This document shows, piece after piece, positions 1 through 9,040 of a stretch of 64,000 nt of DNA (the stretch's first letter is position 1; the number at the start of each line of letters is the position of its first letter). Both the position numbers and the translations under genes were made by a program. The notes under the pieces are model-generated. The model saw only the letters and a list, made by a program, of their open reading frames with translations. It made no database searches and was not told where the DNA came from. The stretch comes from Paenibacillus piri (lineage in GTDB: Bacteria; Bacillota; Bacilli; Paenibacillales; NBRC-103111). The stretch spans positions 558,001 to 622,000 of the forward strand of contig NZ_SMRT01000001.1 of the NCBI RefSeq assembly GCF_004354045.1. The letters are read 5' to 3'.

Positions 1-5
1 ATAAA

Positions 6-260
6 ATGAAGCCGGCAGGCGTTGTGAGAAAGGTGGATCAATTAGGCAGAATCGTACTCCCCAAATCGCTGCGGAAGCGGTATCAAATGAATGAGGGCGA
101 TCCCGTGGAAATATTGGTAAGCGGAGATCATATTATTTTGGAAAGATACCGGCCCCGCTGCGTGTTCTGCAGCTCGATGGAGCAGGTCAGCGAGTTTAAG
201 GAACGACATATTTGCGTGGAGTGTCTTCAGGAAATGAGCGGAATGAAAGAAAATGCGTGA
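6..260 (+). CDS. AbrB-family transition-state-type regulator with a cysteine-pair tail
   Basis: A small DNA-binding protein of 84 residues. Residues 1-50 match the swapped-hairpin AbrB/MazE/SpoVT fold (VRKVDQLGRIVLPKSLRKR, then a short strand-rich part ending in IILERY), which binds DNA as a dimer or tetramer in family members. The tail carries two CxxC pairs (CVFC near residue 52 and CVEC near residue 70), which suggests a small zinc-binding knuckle; classical B. subtilis AbrB lacks this. The start lies only 5 bases into the window, so its ribosome site cannot be judged and an earlier start cannot be excluded. A strong terminator follows. Target genes are unknown. Confidence 0.85.
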   Translation: MKPAGVVRKVDQLGRIVLPKSLRKRYQMNEGDPVEILVSGDHIILERYRPRCVFCSSMEQVSEFKERHICVECLQEMSGMKENA

Positions 261-282
261 CCGGTGCAAGCCGAGGCGCACG

Positions 283-326
283 AAAAAGCATCACGTATTC
301 CTTGTTTAAGGACGTGATGCTTTTTT
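283..326 (+). terminator. Rho-independent terminator after the AbrB-like gene
   Basis: A 14-base inverted repeat (AAAAAGCATCACGT with ACGTGATGCTTTTTT) around a 15-base loop, ending in a T run. It lies 23 bases past the AbrB-like stop codon. Confidence 0.85.
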
Positions 327-407
327 GTAGTGGTGCTGAAAACGCCCTTGAAGGACGGCGGAGCCGTTTATTCGGAGGCGGTCTGAAAGAAGCTGGCGGC
401 TTCTTGC

Positions 408-506
408 TTACAGCCCTTTTGTTTTGTCATCATTGTATGCTGCAGTGAGCATGGCTACGATAAAAATCAAAAATAACAGGTTCAAAATCCAAAATGTTGC
501 CGACAT
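408..506 (-). CDS. Small single-pass membrane protein, 32 residues
   Basis: An open frame of 32 codons with a G-rich ribosome site (AGGGGG, 10 bases before ATG at 506). The product is a hydrophobic helix (about residues 5-24, FWILNLLFLIFIVAMLTAAY) followed by a short charged tail (NDDKTKG). Such miniproteins are common in Bacillales and often unannotated. It lies downstream of the minus-strand kinase/regulator operon and might be its last gene, as no terminator is visible between them. Function unknown. Confidence 0.4.
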   Translation of the reverse strand: MSATFWILNLLFLIFIVAMLTAAYNDDKTKGL

Positions 507-573
507 GGTCTGCACCCCCTGCCCTATATTATAACCAACCGCCCGGTAAAAGAAAACGGATAAAAGTGAACAA

Positions 574-1647
574 TTATTTAAAAAATAAAAAGTGCGTCGG
601 TAGCGGCCGCAATCTGCCGTCGGAAGGCCGGTTGATCACCTGGCCGTCGTAAATGAGGCTGGAGGAGCCGCCACCGTCCAAGTTATAGGCGTCTTTGACG
701 CCCAGCTGGAGCAGCTTGTCCTGCAGCTCGGCCAACGTTGCGCCGGAATTTCCTCTTTCATCGTAGCCGTCGGTCACAAGGAACAGCAGCTGGTCATTCT
801 TGAAGTTGCCTACCACCGTGCGCGGCGCGCGGGCCGGAGACGTTTGCCATTGGGACGGGATCGACTGCTTTTTGCCGTTTTGCAGCAGTACGGGAACGAA
901 TGTCGCCCCGAACGACGGATTCAGCTTGTCCAAATCCTGCTGACGCGAAAAACGGCCGCCGATCAGTTTGCGGTCGGTGCTTAATCCGATAAAAGCCAAG
1001 TCCTCGAAGGTCGGCTCAAAGCCGTACACGTATTTGCCGCCCAGCACCGTAGTGCTGAGAGGAAATCGCTTGCCGGTCTTATTATCATCGGCAAAACCGC
1101 CCGCGTTAATTCCCGCTACGGCGCCGTAACGCCGGGCGGCATCCAGCGTCGTTTCGCTGCTTCCGAGCTTGTCTTTGCCCAGCACCATCTTGAACGCCTT
1201 GTCGGATTTCATATCGACCTTCAGCGCATAGCCTTTGTAGTTGGATTCGTTTAAATAGTACAGCTTCAAATCAAGGTTCTGGCTGTTCGTTTGTTTGGAT
1301 GGCTTGGCGCCTAGCTTCGTGCTGATGCGCGTATCAAAAATCGCGGCAGGCCGCGAAGCCGAGGCATCTGCCGTCTTGGCCATACTCGCTACGTCGGCGG
1401 CGCTTTTCTCATACAATTGATAGAACCGCTCGATCGTTGCGCGCGTTTGCGATGCGTCGGCCTTTGCCTTATCGAGCTTTTGCGAAGACTGCTGCAGCTC
1501 GGCTTGAAGCGAAAAGTCGGTTGCGGCAAAGCGCTGAAAGTCAGGCAGCTGAACGGGCAGCTGAAAGCTCAGCAAAAATACGACGATGCCGATAAACGGC
1601 GCGACGGCAAGCAGCAGGGTGCGATTGATTAACGGGATCGGATTCAT
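574..1647 (-). CDS. Phosphodiester glycosidase family (NAGPA-like) membrane-anchored protein
   Basis: 357 residues. A single N-terminal membrane segment (about 11-29) is followed by a coiled-coil-like stretch (45-95) and a phosphodiester glycosidase domain of the NAGPA/DUF2233 type (about 130-355). Hallmarks are GINAGGFAD near residue 180 and the C-terminal NLDGGGSSSL motif. Family members cleave N-acetylglucosamine-phosphodiester or related exopolysaccharide/wall linkages outside the cell. The gene closes the minus-strand operon of sensor kinase, response regulator and coiled-coil protein, starting 14 bases after the previous stop. This suggests a role at the cell surface in processing the glycan that the operon senses; the substrate is inference only. 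Confidence 0.8.
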   Translation of the reverse strand: MNPIPLINRTLLLAVAPFIGIVVFLLSFQLPVQLPDFQRFAATDFSLQAELQQSSQKLDKAKADASQTRATIERFYQLYEKSAADVASMAKTADASASRPAAIFDTRISTKLGAKPSKQTNSQNLDLKLYYLNESNYKGYALKVDMKSDKAFKMVLGKDKLGSSETTLDAARRYGAVAGINAGGFADDNKTGKRFPLSTTVLGGKYVYGFEPTFEDLAFIGLSTDRKLIGGRFSRQQDLDKLNPSFGATFVPVLLQNGKKQSIPSQWQTSPARAPRTVVGNFKNDQLLFLVTDGYDERGNSGATLAELQDKLLQLGVKDAYNLDGGGSSSLIYDGQVINRPSDGRLRPLPTHFLFFK

Positions 1648-1661
1648 TTGCGGACACCCCC

Positions 1662-2105
1662 TTACTGCAGCGCATCGAGGTTTTTCTTCAGATCGTCCAG
1701 CTTTTTCTTGACCTCGCCCAATTGGGTATAAAGCTGGTTGCTGTTATCCGTCTTGCTGTTCGCGCTATCTTTCGTAAAAGCAAGCAGCTCGTTTATTGAA
1801 TCGATCTTGCTCTGCATCTTCGTCAGATCGCCGCTGACGCTGTCTTTGAGTCCGGCGATCTGCTTCTGATAATCGTCCTGTACGGCCTGCAGCTGCAGCT
1901 CGGTTTGTTTGGCGATATCCTGTGCGATTTGCTGGCGCAAATGATCGGTGTACAGCTTGGCTCCGTATCCGCCCGCCGCGATAAGCAGCGCCCAGCTTAC
2001 AAATAAAAGCAAATACGTCTTGCCTCGTCCTTTGACTGATCTGTCCGGCCTGCCGGTCCGCGCCATGGGCTGCTGAGAAGCCGCAGGTTCAATGGGCGTA
2101 TTCAT
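1662..2105 (-). CDS. Membrane-anchored coiled-coil protein, unknown function
   Basis: 147 residues from the ATG at 2105, which overlaps the stop of the preceding response regulator (ATGA), so translation is probably coupled. A basic, Pro-rich N-terminus leads into one membrane segment (about 31-50), then an almost continuous heptad-rich helix to the C-terminus (QIAQDIAKQTELQLQ..., KKKLDDLKKNLDALQ). No enzymatic motif is seen. Its place between a YesN-like regulator and a surface glycosidase suggests a scaffold or partner of that glycosidase, which also carries an N-terminal coiled coil. The function is not known. Confidence 0.7.
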   Translation of the reverse strand: MNTPIEPAASQQPMARTGRPDRSVKGRGKTYLLLFVSWALLIAAGGYGAKLYTDHLRQQIAQDIAKQTELQLQAVQDDYQKQIAGLKDSVSGDLTKMQSKIDSINELLAFTKDSANSKTDNSNQLYTQLGEVKKKLDDLKKNLDALQ

Positions 2106-3715
2106 TTTTGATTCACCTTCCTGTACTCGTTCGGGGAACAGCCGCACATTTTCTTGAAAACTTTACTGAAATATTTTTCATCCTCGTATCCGACCATTGC
2201 TGCAACCTGGGCGATTTTGAGATGCGGGTTCAGCAGCAGCAGCTTCGCCTTCTCCAACCGGATATTGCTTAAATAATCGGATAAGTTGACGTGAAATTCT
2301 TGTTTGAATTTGCGTGAAATATATTCCCGGCTCAGATAGAAATGATTGGCAATCTCCTGAAGTGTAATATCCTGATGATAATGGTTTTGAATATACTTTG
2401 CAATCTCGAAAATGACATTATTGTCCTGCTGCTGGTGAGCGAGCATATGCTCGGACAGCCGGGTAAGCTCGCCGATCAGCAGTTCCCGCCACAATGCTAT
2501 CGAGAATGCGCCCTTCTCGTCCAAAGGAAGCTGGAAGCGGGATGCGCCGGGCACGTTTTTCATATCGGACAGCCGATCGCCGAACCATTCGTGCTGCCAT
2601 CGGTTGCGCAGCACCGTATATTCCTGCCACCACAGCTCCAGCTGCCCGATCTCGATGGAATCGAGCCGCTTTACCGCCTCGATCCACTGCTGCACCGACT
2701 TTTCAATCTGTTCCTTACTGCCGCTTCGTACGGAAAGCTGAATGAGCTCGGCATAATCGCTGAAGCTCAGCGGCGCGGACGGGTTGGAGGGCTGTCCGGT
2801 ATACGGATGAATTTTTTTATCGGTCAGCCATAAATTTCGTCTGCGCAGAGCGATGCCGGCTTCGGTGTACGCGGTTGGCAGGCCGGATGGAAACGGTTGG
2901 ACGTTGCTGACTCCGATATCCACTCTGCTGTGGAAGACGGACCATATTCCTTGCTGGATGTCGTTCAATATGCGCTCGGCGGAGCCTTGGCCATACAGCA
3001 GGATGAGAATCGCATCGTCGCTGTTCCAATAGCGGTAGGCGATACCCTGCTTGCCCGCCTGCAGAAACTCATTACATATATTCGTAATGGAAAAGAAAAG
3101 AAGGTCGATGTTGGATTCGAATTTTTGTTTCAAACTGCCGCTTAACGTATCGAGCGATACAATGGCCAAACGGCCCTCGCGCACATTCCGGTCCAGACCG
3201 TACTCGTTGGCGAACGAATCGGCGACCGACTCGAACGTAGACGGGTCGGTAATTAAATTGGACAGCATTTTATCCCAATAGGCCGGACGAATCTGGTTCA
3301 TTTCGATATTAAGCTGCTGTCCGCGCCGCCGCTCGTCTTCGTCCTGACGCCAGCTGGCGATCGCTTTGATTACCGCGGACCGGAGCTGTTCGGCATCGAC
3401 CGGCTTCAATATGTAATCCAGGCCTCCGTACTGGACGGTATGGCGCACCAATTGAAAATCGTCGAAGCCGCTGATGACGATCGTCTTTCCGGACGGATAA
3501 TGGGTATGGAGCCATTCGAGCAGCTGGGCGCCGCCCATGACCGGCATGATCATATCCGTGAAAATGATCTGCGGCTTATGCTCCTTGATCAACGAGATTG
3601 CGGTCTGACCATCGGGAGCTTCCCGGATGTCATCGATGCCCAGCTCATTCCAAGGAACGAGCAGCCGGATCGCATCGCGGACATGCTTTTCATCATCGAC
3701 GATGATGGCTTTCAC
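2102..3715 (-). CDS. YesN-type response regulator with AraC HTH domain
   Basis: 537 residues from a GTG at 3715 preceded by GAGGAGGT at good spacing; the frame is open further upstream but without a ribosome site. The N-terminal receiver domain (IIVDDEKHVRDAI, phospho-acceptor Asp in TDMIMPVMGG near residue 55, and KPVDAEQL) is followed by a long variable middle region. The C-terminal 105 residues form a double HTH of the AraC/XylS type (ITLQEIANHFYLSREYISRKF, then IAQVAAMVGYEDEKYFSKVF). With the kinase encoded just upstream it forms a YesM/YesN pair. In Paenibacillaceae such pairs usually activate the neighbouring sugar ABC transporter, here the divergent genes from 5719 (inference from context). 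Confidence 0.92.
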   Translation of the reverse strand: MKAIIVDDEKHVRDAIRLLVPWNELGIDDIREAPDGQTAISLIKEHKPQIIFTDMIMPVMGGAQLLEWLHTHYPSGKTIVISGFDDFQLVRHTVQYGGLDYILKPVDAEQLRSAVIKAIASWRQDEDERRRGQQLNIEMNQIRPAYWDKMLSNLITDPSTFESVADSFANEYGLDRNVREGRLAIVSLDTLSGSLKQKFESNIDLLFFSITNICNEFLQAGKQGIAYRYWNSDDAILILLYGQGSAERILNDIQQGIWSVFHSRVDIGVSNVQPFPSGLPTAYTEAGIALRRRNLWLTDKKIHPYTGQPSNPSAPLSFSDYAELIQLSVRSGSKEQIEKSVQQWIEAVKRLDSIEIGQLELWWQEYTVLRNRWQHEWFGDRLSDMKNVPGASRFQLPLDEKGAFSIALWRELLIGELTRLSEHMLAHQQQDNNVIFEIAKYIQNHYHQDITLQEIANHFYLSREYISRKFKQEFHVNLSDYLSNIRLEKAKLLLLNPHLKIAQVAAMVGYEDEKYFSKVFKKMCGCSPNEYRKVNQK

Positions 3716-3800
3716 TTTGCTGTACCTCCTCAGATTTGGCTTTAGCCAAACCGGCATCGTAAGCATAAACCGTAATGCGAATCGGTTGGCGCAGCAGACG

Positions 3801-5573
3801 CTAGCCTTCTGCCGGTATGACCAGTGTAACACGGACGCCCGTCGGATCGCATGACTCGAGCTTCATGGTCGCGCCCTGGAAATAAAGCTGCAGCCGCAGA
3901 TGAACATTGATGATGCCGATGCTTTGCGAGCTCTCGCCGATTTCCCCGGGAGGAAGGCTGACCAGCTTTTGCAGGCGGAGCAGCCTGTCGGGGTCGATCC
4001 CTTTGCCGTTATCTTCGACGACGAGCTCCAGGCCGCCGCTTTCCGTGAGCGACCCGGCGATACGCAGCTTGCCTTTTCGTTCCCGCGGATCGAAGCCGTG
4101 CTTGAAGTAATTTTCGACTAACGGCTGAAGAATCATTTTCGGGATCAGGATGTCGAGCGTCTGCCGGGATACATGGATGGTCACATCAAGCTCGTTTTCA
4201 AACCGCTGCAGCTGCAGCTCCAAATACGATTGGAGATGGTCGATTTCCTGCTTGAGAGGCACCAGCGTTTCGTTCGTATTCATACTGTAGCGCATCATTT
4301 TGGCCAAAGATGAAATAAGCGAATAAATTTTCGGCACCTGGTGCTGCAGCGCGAGCGTGCCGATCGATTGCAGCGCATTGTACAGAAAATGCGGGTTGAT
4401 CTGCGCCTGCAGCGCTTTGAGCTGATTCGTTTTATTGGCGATATCCAGCTTATATTCGCTTTCGATCAAGTTGTTGATCGTCTGCATCATGAGCCGGAAG
4501 CGCCGCGCCAAAATGCCGATTTCGTCATTGCTCGTGACCCGGATGTCGACCTGCATATTGCCGCTTTGAATTTTACCGATGTAACCGAGCAAATTTTTGA
4601 TCGGCGAAGTGAACCGGAATGAAATATACAGCGTTGCGGAAATGACGACGACCATGAACATAATGAAGATTAACGTGTTGATTTTCGTCAAATCGCGCGC
4701 ACTTTTATACAGATGGTTGTAAGGAATCCGTTTCACGATAGTCCATTCCATGTAGGGTGTGCGCATCCGGTCGTAAATATGAATGCCCGCGAATTGCTCG
4801 CTCTTCCATTCAAAGCTGCCCGCAGTGGCCGGCGCCGACAGCAGGTGCCCGACCCAATCCCCTTGCAGCGTATGTCCCCACTCCTGCGGGTTTCCCCCGT
4901 AAACGACTTTGCCGTCGTTGTCCAAAATGTACAGCTCTTCCTGCCCCTGCGTATACAATTGCTCGCAAATCGAACGAATGACATCGATGTCGAAATCGAT
5001 AGACAGACTGCCCAAATTTTCTTGCGTTACGGCATTGAAGATCTTCCGATGCATAGTAATGACAGTTGTGGGGGGAATATAAAACAGGCTTCCGCTTTTG
5101 TAGTCATGGCTTGGATGGGTAGGCTCCATCTTCAGCTCGGCGGCGCCCATATCCGGCTGATACTTGGGTCCGGGGCCTTCGTTGCGGTGCGGATTGCCCT
5201 GGGCAATCATAAAGGCCCGGTCGCTTTTTCTCATATATAAGTAGGTTTGCTTAATTTCCTTGACGGAGTTGGCGATCGTCTGCAAGCCTCTCACAATTTC
5301 ATTATTGCTTAAGTAATCGGTATCGCCGTTTTCAATAATGTTGTACAGGTTCGTATCGTTGTAAACCGACAAGGAGTTTTGCTCGATCACCTTCAAGTAG
5401 TTCAACATATTCGTCTTGCCCTGGTAGATCAGATTGGAGTTGCTAAGCACCGTTTCACTGGAAACCGACTGTTTTGTAAAGTAATAAGTGATGACAATGG
5501 ACGTCGAAATAGGAATAATCGTGGCGGCGAGCAGAAATATAATCAGTTTATTGCGGATACTGTTGCGAATCAT
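3801..5573 (-). CDS. YesM-type sensor histidine kinase
   Basis: 590 residues from ATG 5573, with GGGAGG 7 bases upstream. Two membrane segments (about 9-30 and 287-307) enclose a large extracellular sensing domain. A HAMP region and a His_kinase domain with NPHFLYNALQSI, whose His is the predicted phosphorylation site (near residue 395), follow. The C-terminal ATPase domain has VENYFKHGF in place of the usual ENAxxHG, plus VEDNGKGI as the G1 box. It faces the sugar transporter genes divergently, and the response regulator follows 85 bases downstream. It probably senses an extracellular sugar or the loaded binding protein. Confidence 0.92.
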   Translation of the reverse strand: MIRNSIRNKLIIFLLAATIIPISTSIVITYYFTKQSVSSETVLSNSNLIYQGKTNMLNYLKVIEQNSLSVYNDTNLYNIIENGDTDYLSNNEIVRGLQTIANSVKEIKQTYLYMRKSDRAFMIAQGNPHRNEGPGPKYQPDMGAAELKMEPTHPSHDYKSGSLFYIPPTTVITMHRKIFNAVTQENLGSLSIDFDIDVIRSICEQLYTQGQEELYILDNDGKVVYGGNPQEWGHTLQGDWVGHLLSAPATAGSFEWKSEQFAGIHIYDRMRTPYMEWTIVKRIPYNHLYKSARDLTKINTLIFIMFMVVVISATLYISFRFTSPIKNLLGYIGKIQSGNMQVDIRVTSNDEIGILARRFRLMMQTINNLIESEYKLDIANKTNQLKALQAQINPHFLYNALQSIGTLALQHQVPKIYSLISSLAKMMRYSMNTNETLVPLKQEIDHLQSYLELQLQRFENELDVTIHVSRQTLDILIPKMILQPLVENYFKHGFDPRERKGKLRIAGSLTESGGLELVVEDNGKGIDPDRLLRLQKLVSLPPGEIGESSQSIGIINVHLRLQLYFQGATMKLESCDPTGVRVTLVIPAEG

Positions 5574-5718
5574 CACGAATCCTCCCAGCCGAATGGCCTG
5601 CATCAACATTGTATCAAGCGACGTCAATAAATTCCACCTGACGGGTCACGAAAATCGGTGTTCGAAACAGGCTCATATTTTTATACTTAATTTAACTTAC
5701 ACAAAGAGGGGAGATTCT

Positions 5719-6603
5719 ATGAAAACCAAAAGCCGTTTCACGAACTGGATACACCAAACGGTTTTCGTTGGCCCTGCGGCGATCTTTTTTGCGCTGATTG
5801 TCATTACTCCGTTTCTGCTGAGCATTTATTATTCGTTCACGGAATGGAACGGTGTTACGTCGGACATGAAATGGACCGGTTTCGATAACTTCAGACGAAT
5901 TTTGTTCACGGACGAAGATTTTCATAAATCGTTTTGGTTTACGACCCGTTTCTCCGTGACGAATGTGCTGCTGGCGAATGTTGTCGGATTTGGGCTGGCG
6001 CTGCTGCTGACGCAGAAGCTGAAGTCAAGGAACGTTTTGCGTACCGTATTTTTTCTGCCTAACGTGATCGGCGGGCTGCTGCTCGGATTTATTTGGCAGT
6101 TTATTTTTGTCAAAGGCTTTACGGCCATCGGCGAATTGACAGGCATCGCTTTTTTTCAACTGCCGTGGCTCGGCGACGCGCCGACGGCTTTTTGGGCGCT
6201 GGTCATCGTCAGCGTGTGGCAAACCGCCGGTTATTTGATGGTCATTTATATTGCCGCGCTGTCCAATGTACCGAAGGATGTGACGGAGGCCGCTACTATT
6301 GACGGAGCCAACAGGCTGCAGACGCTTCGACACATAACGCTGCCGTTAATTATGCCGGCGGTGACGGTATGTCTGTTTTTAACGATTTCATGGGCTTTCA
6401 AAATGTACGATTTGAACGTGTCGCTGACCCAGGGCGGACCGTTTAATTCGACGCAGTCTGTGGCGCTCAACATTTACGAGGAAGCGTTCCGTAATAACCG
6501 TTACGGCCTCGGAACCGCCAAATCGCTGCTGTTTTTCATTGTGGTCGCTTTGATCTCCTCGATCCAGGTATGGGTGACGAAGAGAAAGGAGGTTGAAGTA
6601 TAA
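5719..6603 (+). CDS. CUT1 sugar ABC transporter permease (MalF/LplB-like)
   Basis: 294 residues from ATG 5719 with GAGGGGAG upstream; the open frame extends 231 bases earlier but that part overlaps the divergent kinase start. Six membrane helices are visible, with the cytoplasmic EAA loop EAATIDGANRLQTLRHITLP that docks the ATPase. It is the first gene of a three-gene importer unit; the stop TAA shares its last A with the ATG of the second permease. The system has no ATPase gene here and probably borrows a shared MsmX-type ATPase, as is common in the family. Confidence 0.92.
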   Translation: MKTKSRFTNWIHQTVFVGPAAIFFALIVITPFLLSIYYSFTEWNGVTSDMKWTGFDNFRRILFTDEDFHKSFWFTTRFSVTNVLLANVVGFGLALLLTQKLKSRNVLRTVFFLPNVIGGLLLGFIWQFIFVKGFTAIGELTGIAFFQLPWLGDAPTAFWALVIVSVWQTAGYLMVIYIAALSNVPKDVTEAATIDGANRLQTLRHITLPLIMPAVTVCLFLTISWAFKMYDLNVSLTQGGPFNSTQSVALNIYEEAFRNNRYGLGTAKSLLFFIVVALISSIQVWVTKRKEVEV

Positions 6604-7439
6604 TGGAAGTCAAGTCCTCTTACAATTCGCGGGTATTCATAATGGAAATTATCGGCATTTTGCTGGGACTGCTGTTCCTTGTCCCGTTTTATTTCGTCAT
6701 CGTCAATTCGATGAAAACGTTCGGGGAATTGCTTATTAATTCCGCCGGGCTGCCAAGCTCCTTGAATTTTTCAAACTATGGAAAAGTATGGGAAATTATG
6801 AAGTTTCCCAAAGTGTTTTGGAACTCTCTATTGATCACGGTGTTCAGCAATATCGGCCTGGTGGTCATCAGTTCGATGGCGGCTTACCGTCTGGTCCGGT
6901 TTCCGACCCGCTTTAATAATTTGCTGTTCATGGCTTTCGTAGCCGCGATGGTCATCCCGTTTCAATCGATCATGATTCCTTTGGTCAGGGTGGCGAGTCA
7001 GGTCGGCTTGATGGATAGCATCACCGGTCTCGTCATTTGCTACTTCGGCTTCGGGGTTTCGTTAAATGTGTTCCTGTATCACGGCTTTATCAAGTCCGTG
7101 CCTATCGAAATCGAGGAATCCGCAAGAGTCGACGGCTCGTCGCCTTACGGCGTTTTTTGGAGGATCGTGTTTCCGCTTTTGAAACCGATGACGGTCACGA
7201 TCGTGCTGCTCAACAGCCTGTGGATCTGGAACGATTTCCTGCTGCCGATGCTCATTCTGAACAAGCCGGAGCTGCGGACGATTCCGCTCGCGACATATTC
7301 GTTTTTCGGACAATATACGAAGCAGTGGGATCTTGCCCTCGCTGCGCTCGTTCTCGGCGTTCTGCCGATTGTCATCTTTTTCCTGTCGATGCAAAGGCAT
7401 ATTATTGAGGGGATTACGGCAGGCTCTATAAAAGGCTGA
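6603..7439 (+). CDS. CUT1 sugar ABC transporter permease (MalG/LplC-like)
   Basis: 278 residues, six predicted membrane helices, and the EAA loop EESARVDGSSPYGVFWRIVF. It starts at the last base of the previous stop codon (TAATG), so expression is coupled, and it pairs with that permease to form the channel for a sugar or oligosaccharide. The ribosome site AAAGGAGG lies inside the end of the upstream gene. The substrate is not evident; the regulator pair next door and the pectin-acting SLH proteins elsewhere in the window make a plant polysaccharide fragment plausible but unproven. Confidence 0.92.
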   Translation: MEVKSSYNSRVFIMEIIGILLGLLFLVPFYFVIVNSMKTFGELLINSAGLPSSLNFSNYGKVWEIMKFPKVFWNSLLITVFSNIGLVVISSMAAYRLVRFPTRFNNLLFMAFVAAMVIPFQSIMIPLVRVASQVGLMDSITGLVICYFGFGVSLNVFLYHGFIKSVPIEIEESARVDGSSPYGVFWRIVFPLLKPMTVTIVLLNSLWIWNDFLLPMLILNKPELRTIPLATYSFFGQYTKQWDLALAALVLGVLPIVIFFLSMQRHIIEGITAGSIKG

Positions 7440-7566
7440 ACTGACAGCCGGTCAATAAGTTACACCTTTTCGTTCAATATAATGCGTGTTATGCAGCAAA
7501 TGCTTTCTATACAATGAGAAATGTAAACATGAAAAATGAACCAGATAAAGGGAGGCTCGAAACTAT

Positions 7567-8871
7567 ATGAAAAAGATAACGACGATCAGTTTGGCTGCCG
7601 TAACGGCTCTGTCGCTGTTGGCCGGATGCGCGAGCAAGGGAGCGGCTCCGAGCGAAACCGGAGGCGCCGGCGCCGGCAATGCCGCCGGAGGCAAAAACGT
7701 TACTTTGAAAATGTTTCAGTTTAAAGTGGAAATTGCCGAACCGCTTGCGAAGCTGGCTGCCGAATACGAAAAAGCGAATCCGGGTGTCAAAATTCAGATC
7801 GATACGGTAGGCGGCGGTTCCGACTACGGAGCAGCGCTGATGGCGAAATTCAATTCGGGCGATAAGCCTGATATTTTCAACAACGGCGGATTTTCCGACC
7901 TGGACAAATGGATCGAGCATCTGGAAGATTTGTCCGATCAGCCGTGGGTAAAAGATATGGTCACGGTCGCGAAAGAGCCTATGACCAAAGACGGCAAGCT
8001 GTACGGCCAACCGCTCAATCTGGAAGGCTACGGCTTCCTGTACAATAAAGATTTGTTCGCCCAGGCCGGCATTACCGAGCTGCCGAAAACATTGTCGCAG
8101 CTTGATGCGGCCGCCCAGAAGCTGCAGGCAAAAGGCATAACCCCGTTCGTTAACGGTTATGGCGAATGGTGGGTGCTTGGCAACCACTTCGTCAACCTGC
8201 CGTTCGCTTATCAGCCTGATTCGAATGCATTCATCGACGGTTTGAATAAAGGATCTGCCAAAATTCCAGGCAATGCCGTGTTCGATAACTGGGTGAAGCT
8301 GTTCGATCTGCAGTTGAAATACGGCAACAAAAACCCGCTGCAGACGGATTACAAAACACAGGTAACCGAATTTGCCACAGGCAAAGCGGCGATGACGCAG
8401 CAGGGCAACTGGACGCAGCTGCAAATTACGCAAACGAACCCGAATATTAAGGTCGGCTTCCTGCCGATGCCGATCAGCGACGATGCCGCGGCGAACGACA
8501 AGCTCCCTGTCGGCGTTCCGAACAACTGGGTCATCAATAAAAATTCGCCGAATAAAGAAGAAGCGAAAAAGTTCTTGAACTGGCTCGTAACATCCGATAT
8601 CGGTAAAAAGTATATTACGGAACAGTTTAAATTCATCCCTGCGTTCACCACGATTACGGCCGATGAGAGCATCCTGGGTCCGTTAGCCGCCGATATTATG
8701 AAGTACAGCAAAGAGAACAAAACGTTAAGCTGGAACTGGTTTAAATTCCCCGGCGGCGAAGCGAGCAGCAAAAAGTTCGCAGCCACGATGCAGGCTTACG
8801 TAGCGAAGCAAAAAACGAAGGAGCAAATGCTGGACGAATTCCAAAAAACATGGGAAAGTCTGAAGAAGTAA
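7567..8871 (+). CDS. Sugar ABC transporter substrate-binding lipoprotein
   Basis: 434 residues with a lipoprotein signal (SLLAGC, lipidated Cys 21), a Gly/Ala-rich linker, and a family-1 extracellular solute-binding fold (TLKMFQFKVEIAEPLAKLA..., GDKPDIFNNGG, GYGEWW). AAAGGGAGG precedes the ATG. It follows the two permeases by 127 bases, whereas the binding-protein gene more often comes first; the gap may hold a separate promoter that allows higher expression. A terminator ends the unit. Confidence 0.92.
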   Translation: MKKITTISLAAVTALSLLAGCASKGAAPSETGGAGAGNAAGGKNVTLKMFQFKVEIAEPLAKLAAEYEKANPGVKIQIDTVGGGSDYGAALMAKFNSGDKPDIFNNGGFSDLDKWIEHLEDLSDQPWVKDMVTVAKEPMTKDGKLYGQPLNLEGYGFLYNKDLFAQAGITELPKTLSQLDAAAQKLQAKGITPFVNGYGEWWVLGNHFVNLPFAYQPDSNAFIDGLNKGSAKIPGNAVFDNWVKLFDLQLKYGNKNPLQTDYKTQVTEFATGKAAMTQQGNWTQLQITQTNPNIKVGFLPMPISDDAAANDKLPVGVPNNWVINKNSPNKEEAKKFLNWLVTSDIGKKYITEQFKFIPAFTTITADESILGPLAADIMKYSKENKTLSWNWFKFPGGEASSKKFAATMQAYVAKQKTKEQMLDEFQKTWESLKK

Positions 8872-8885
8872 GCGGAACTAACAAG

Positions 8886-8915
8886 CCCTTGGCAGATCTC
8901 TGCCGAGGGTTTTTC
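8886..8915 (+). terminator. Terminator after the sugar-binding lipoprotein gene
   Basis: An 11-bp stem (CCCTTGGCAGA with TCTGCCGAGGG, one G-T pair), a two-base loop and a following T run. Confidence 0.85.
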
Positions 8916-9040
8916 TTCGTCGTCGTCAATCCGAACCGGACGCAGAAAGGGTTTCACCGGAATAGGCGCGATTGGAAAAGGGAAAGCTGAATCCATCAAA
9001 AAGCGCCATAAATCGCGGCGCAAAATGGAGGCGGGTCAGC

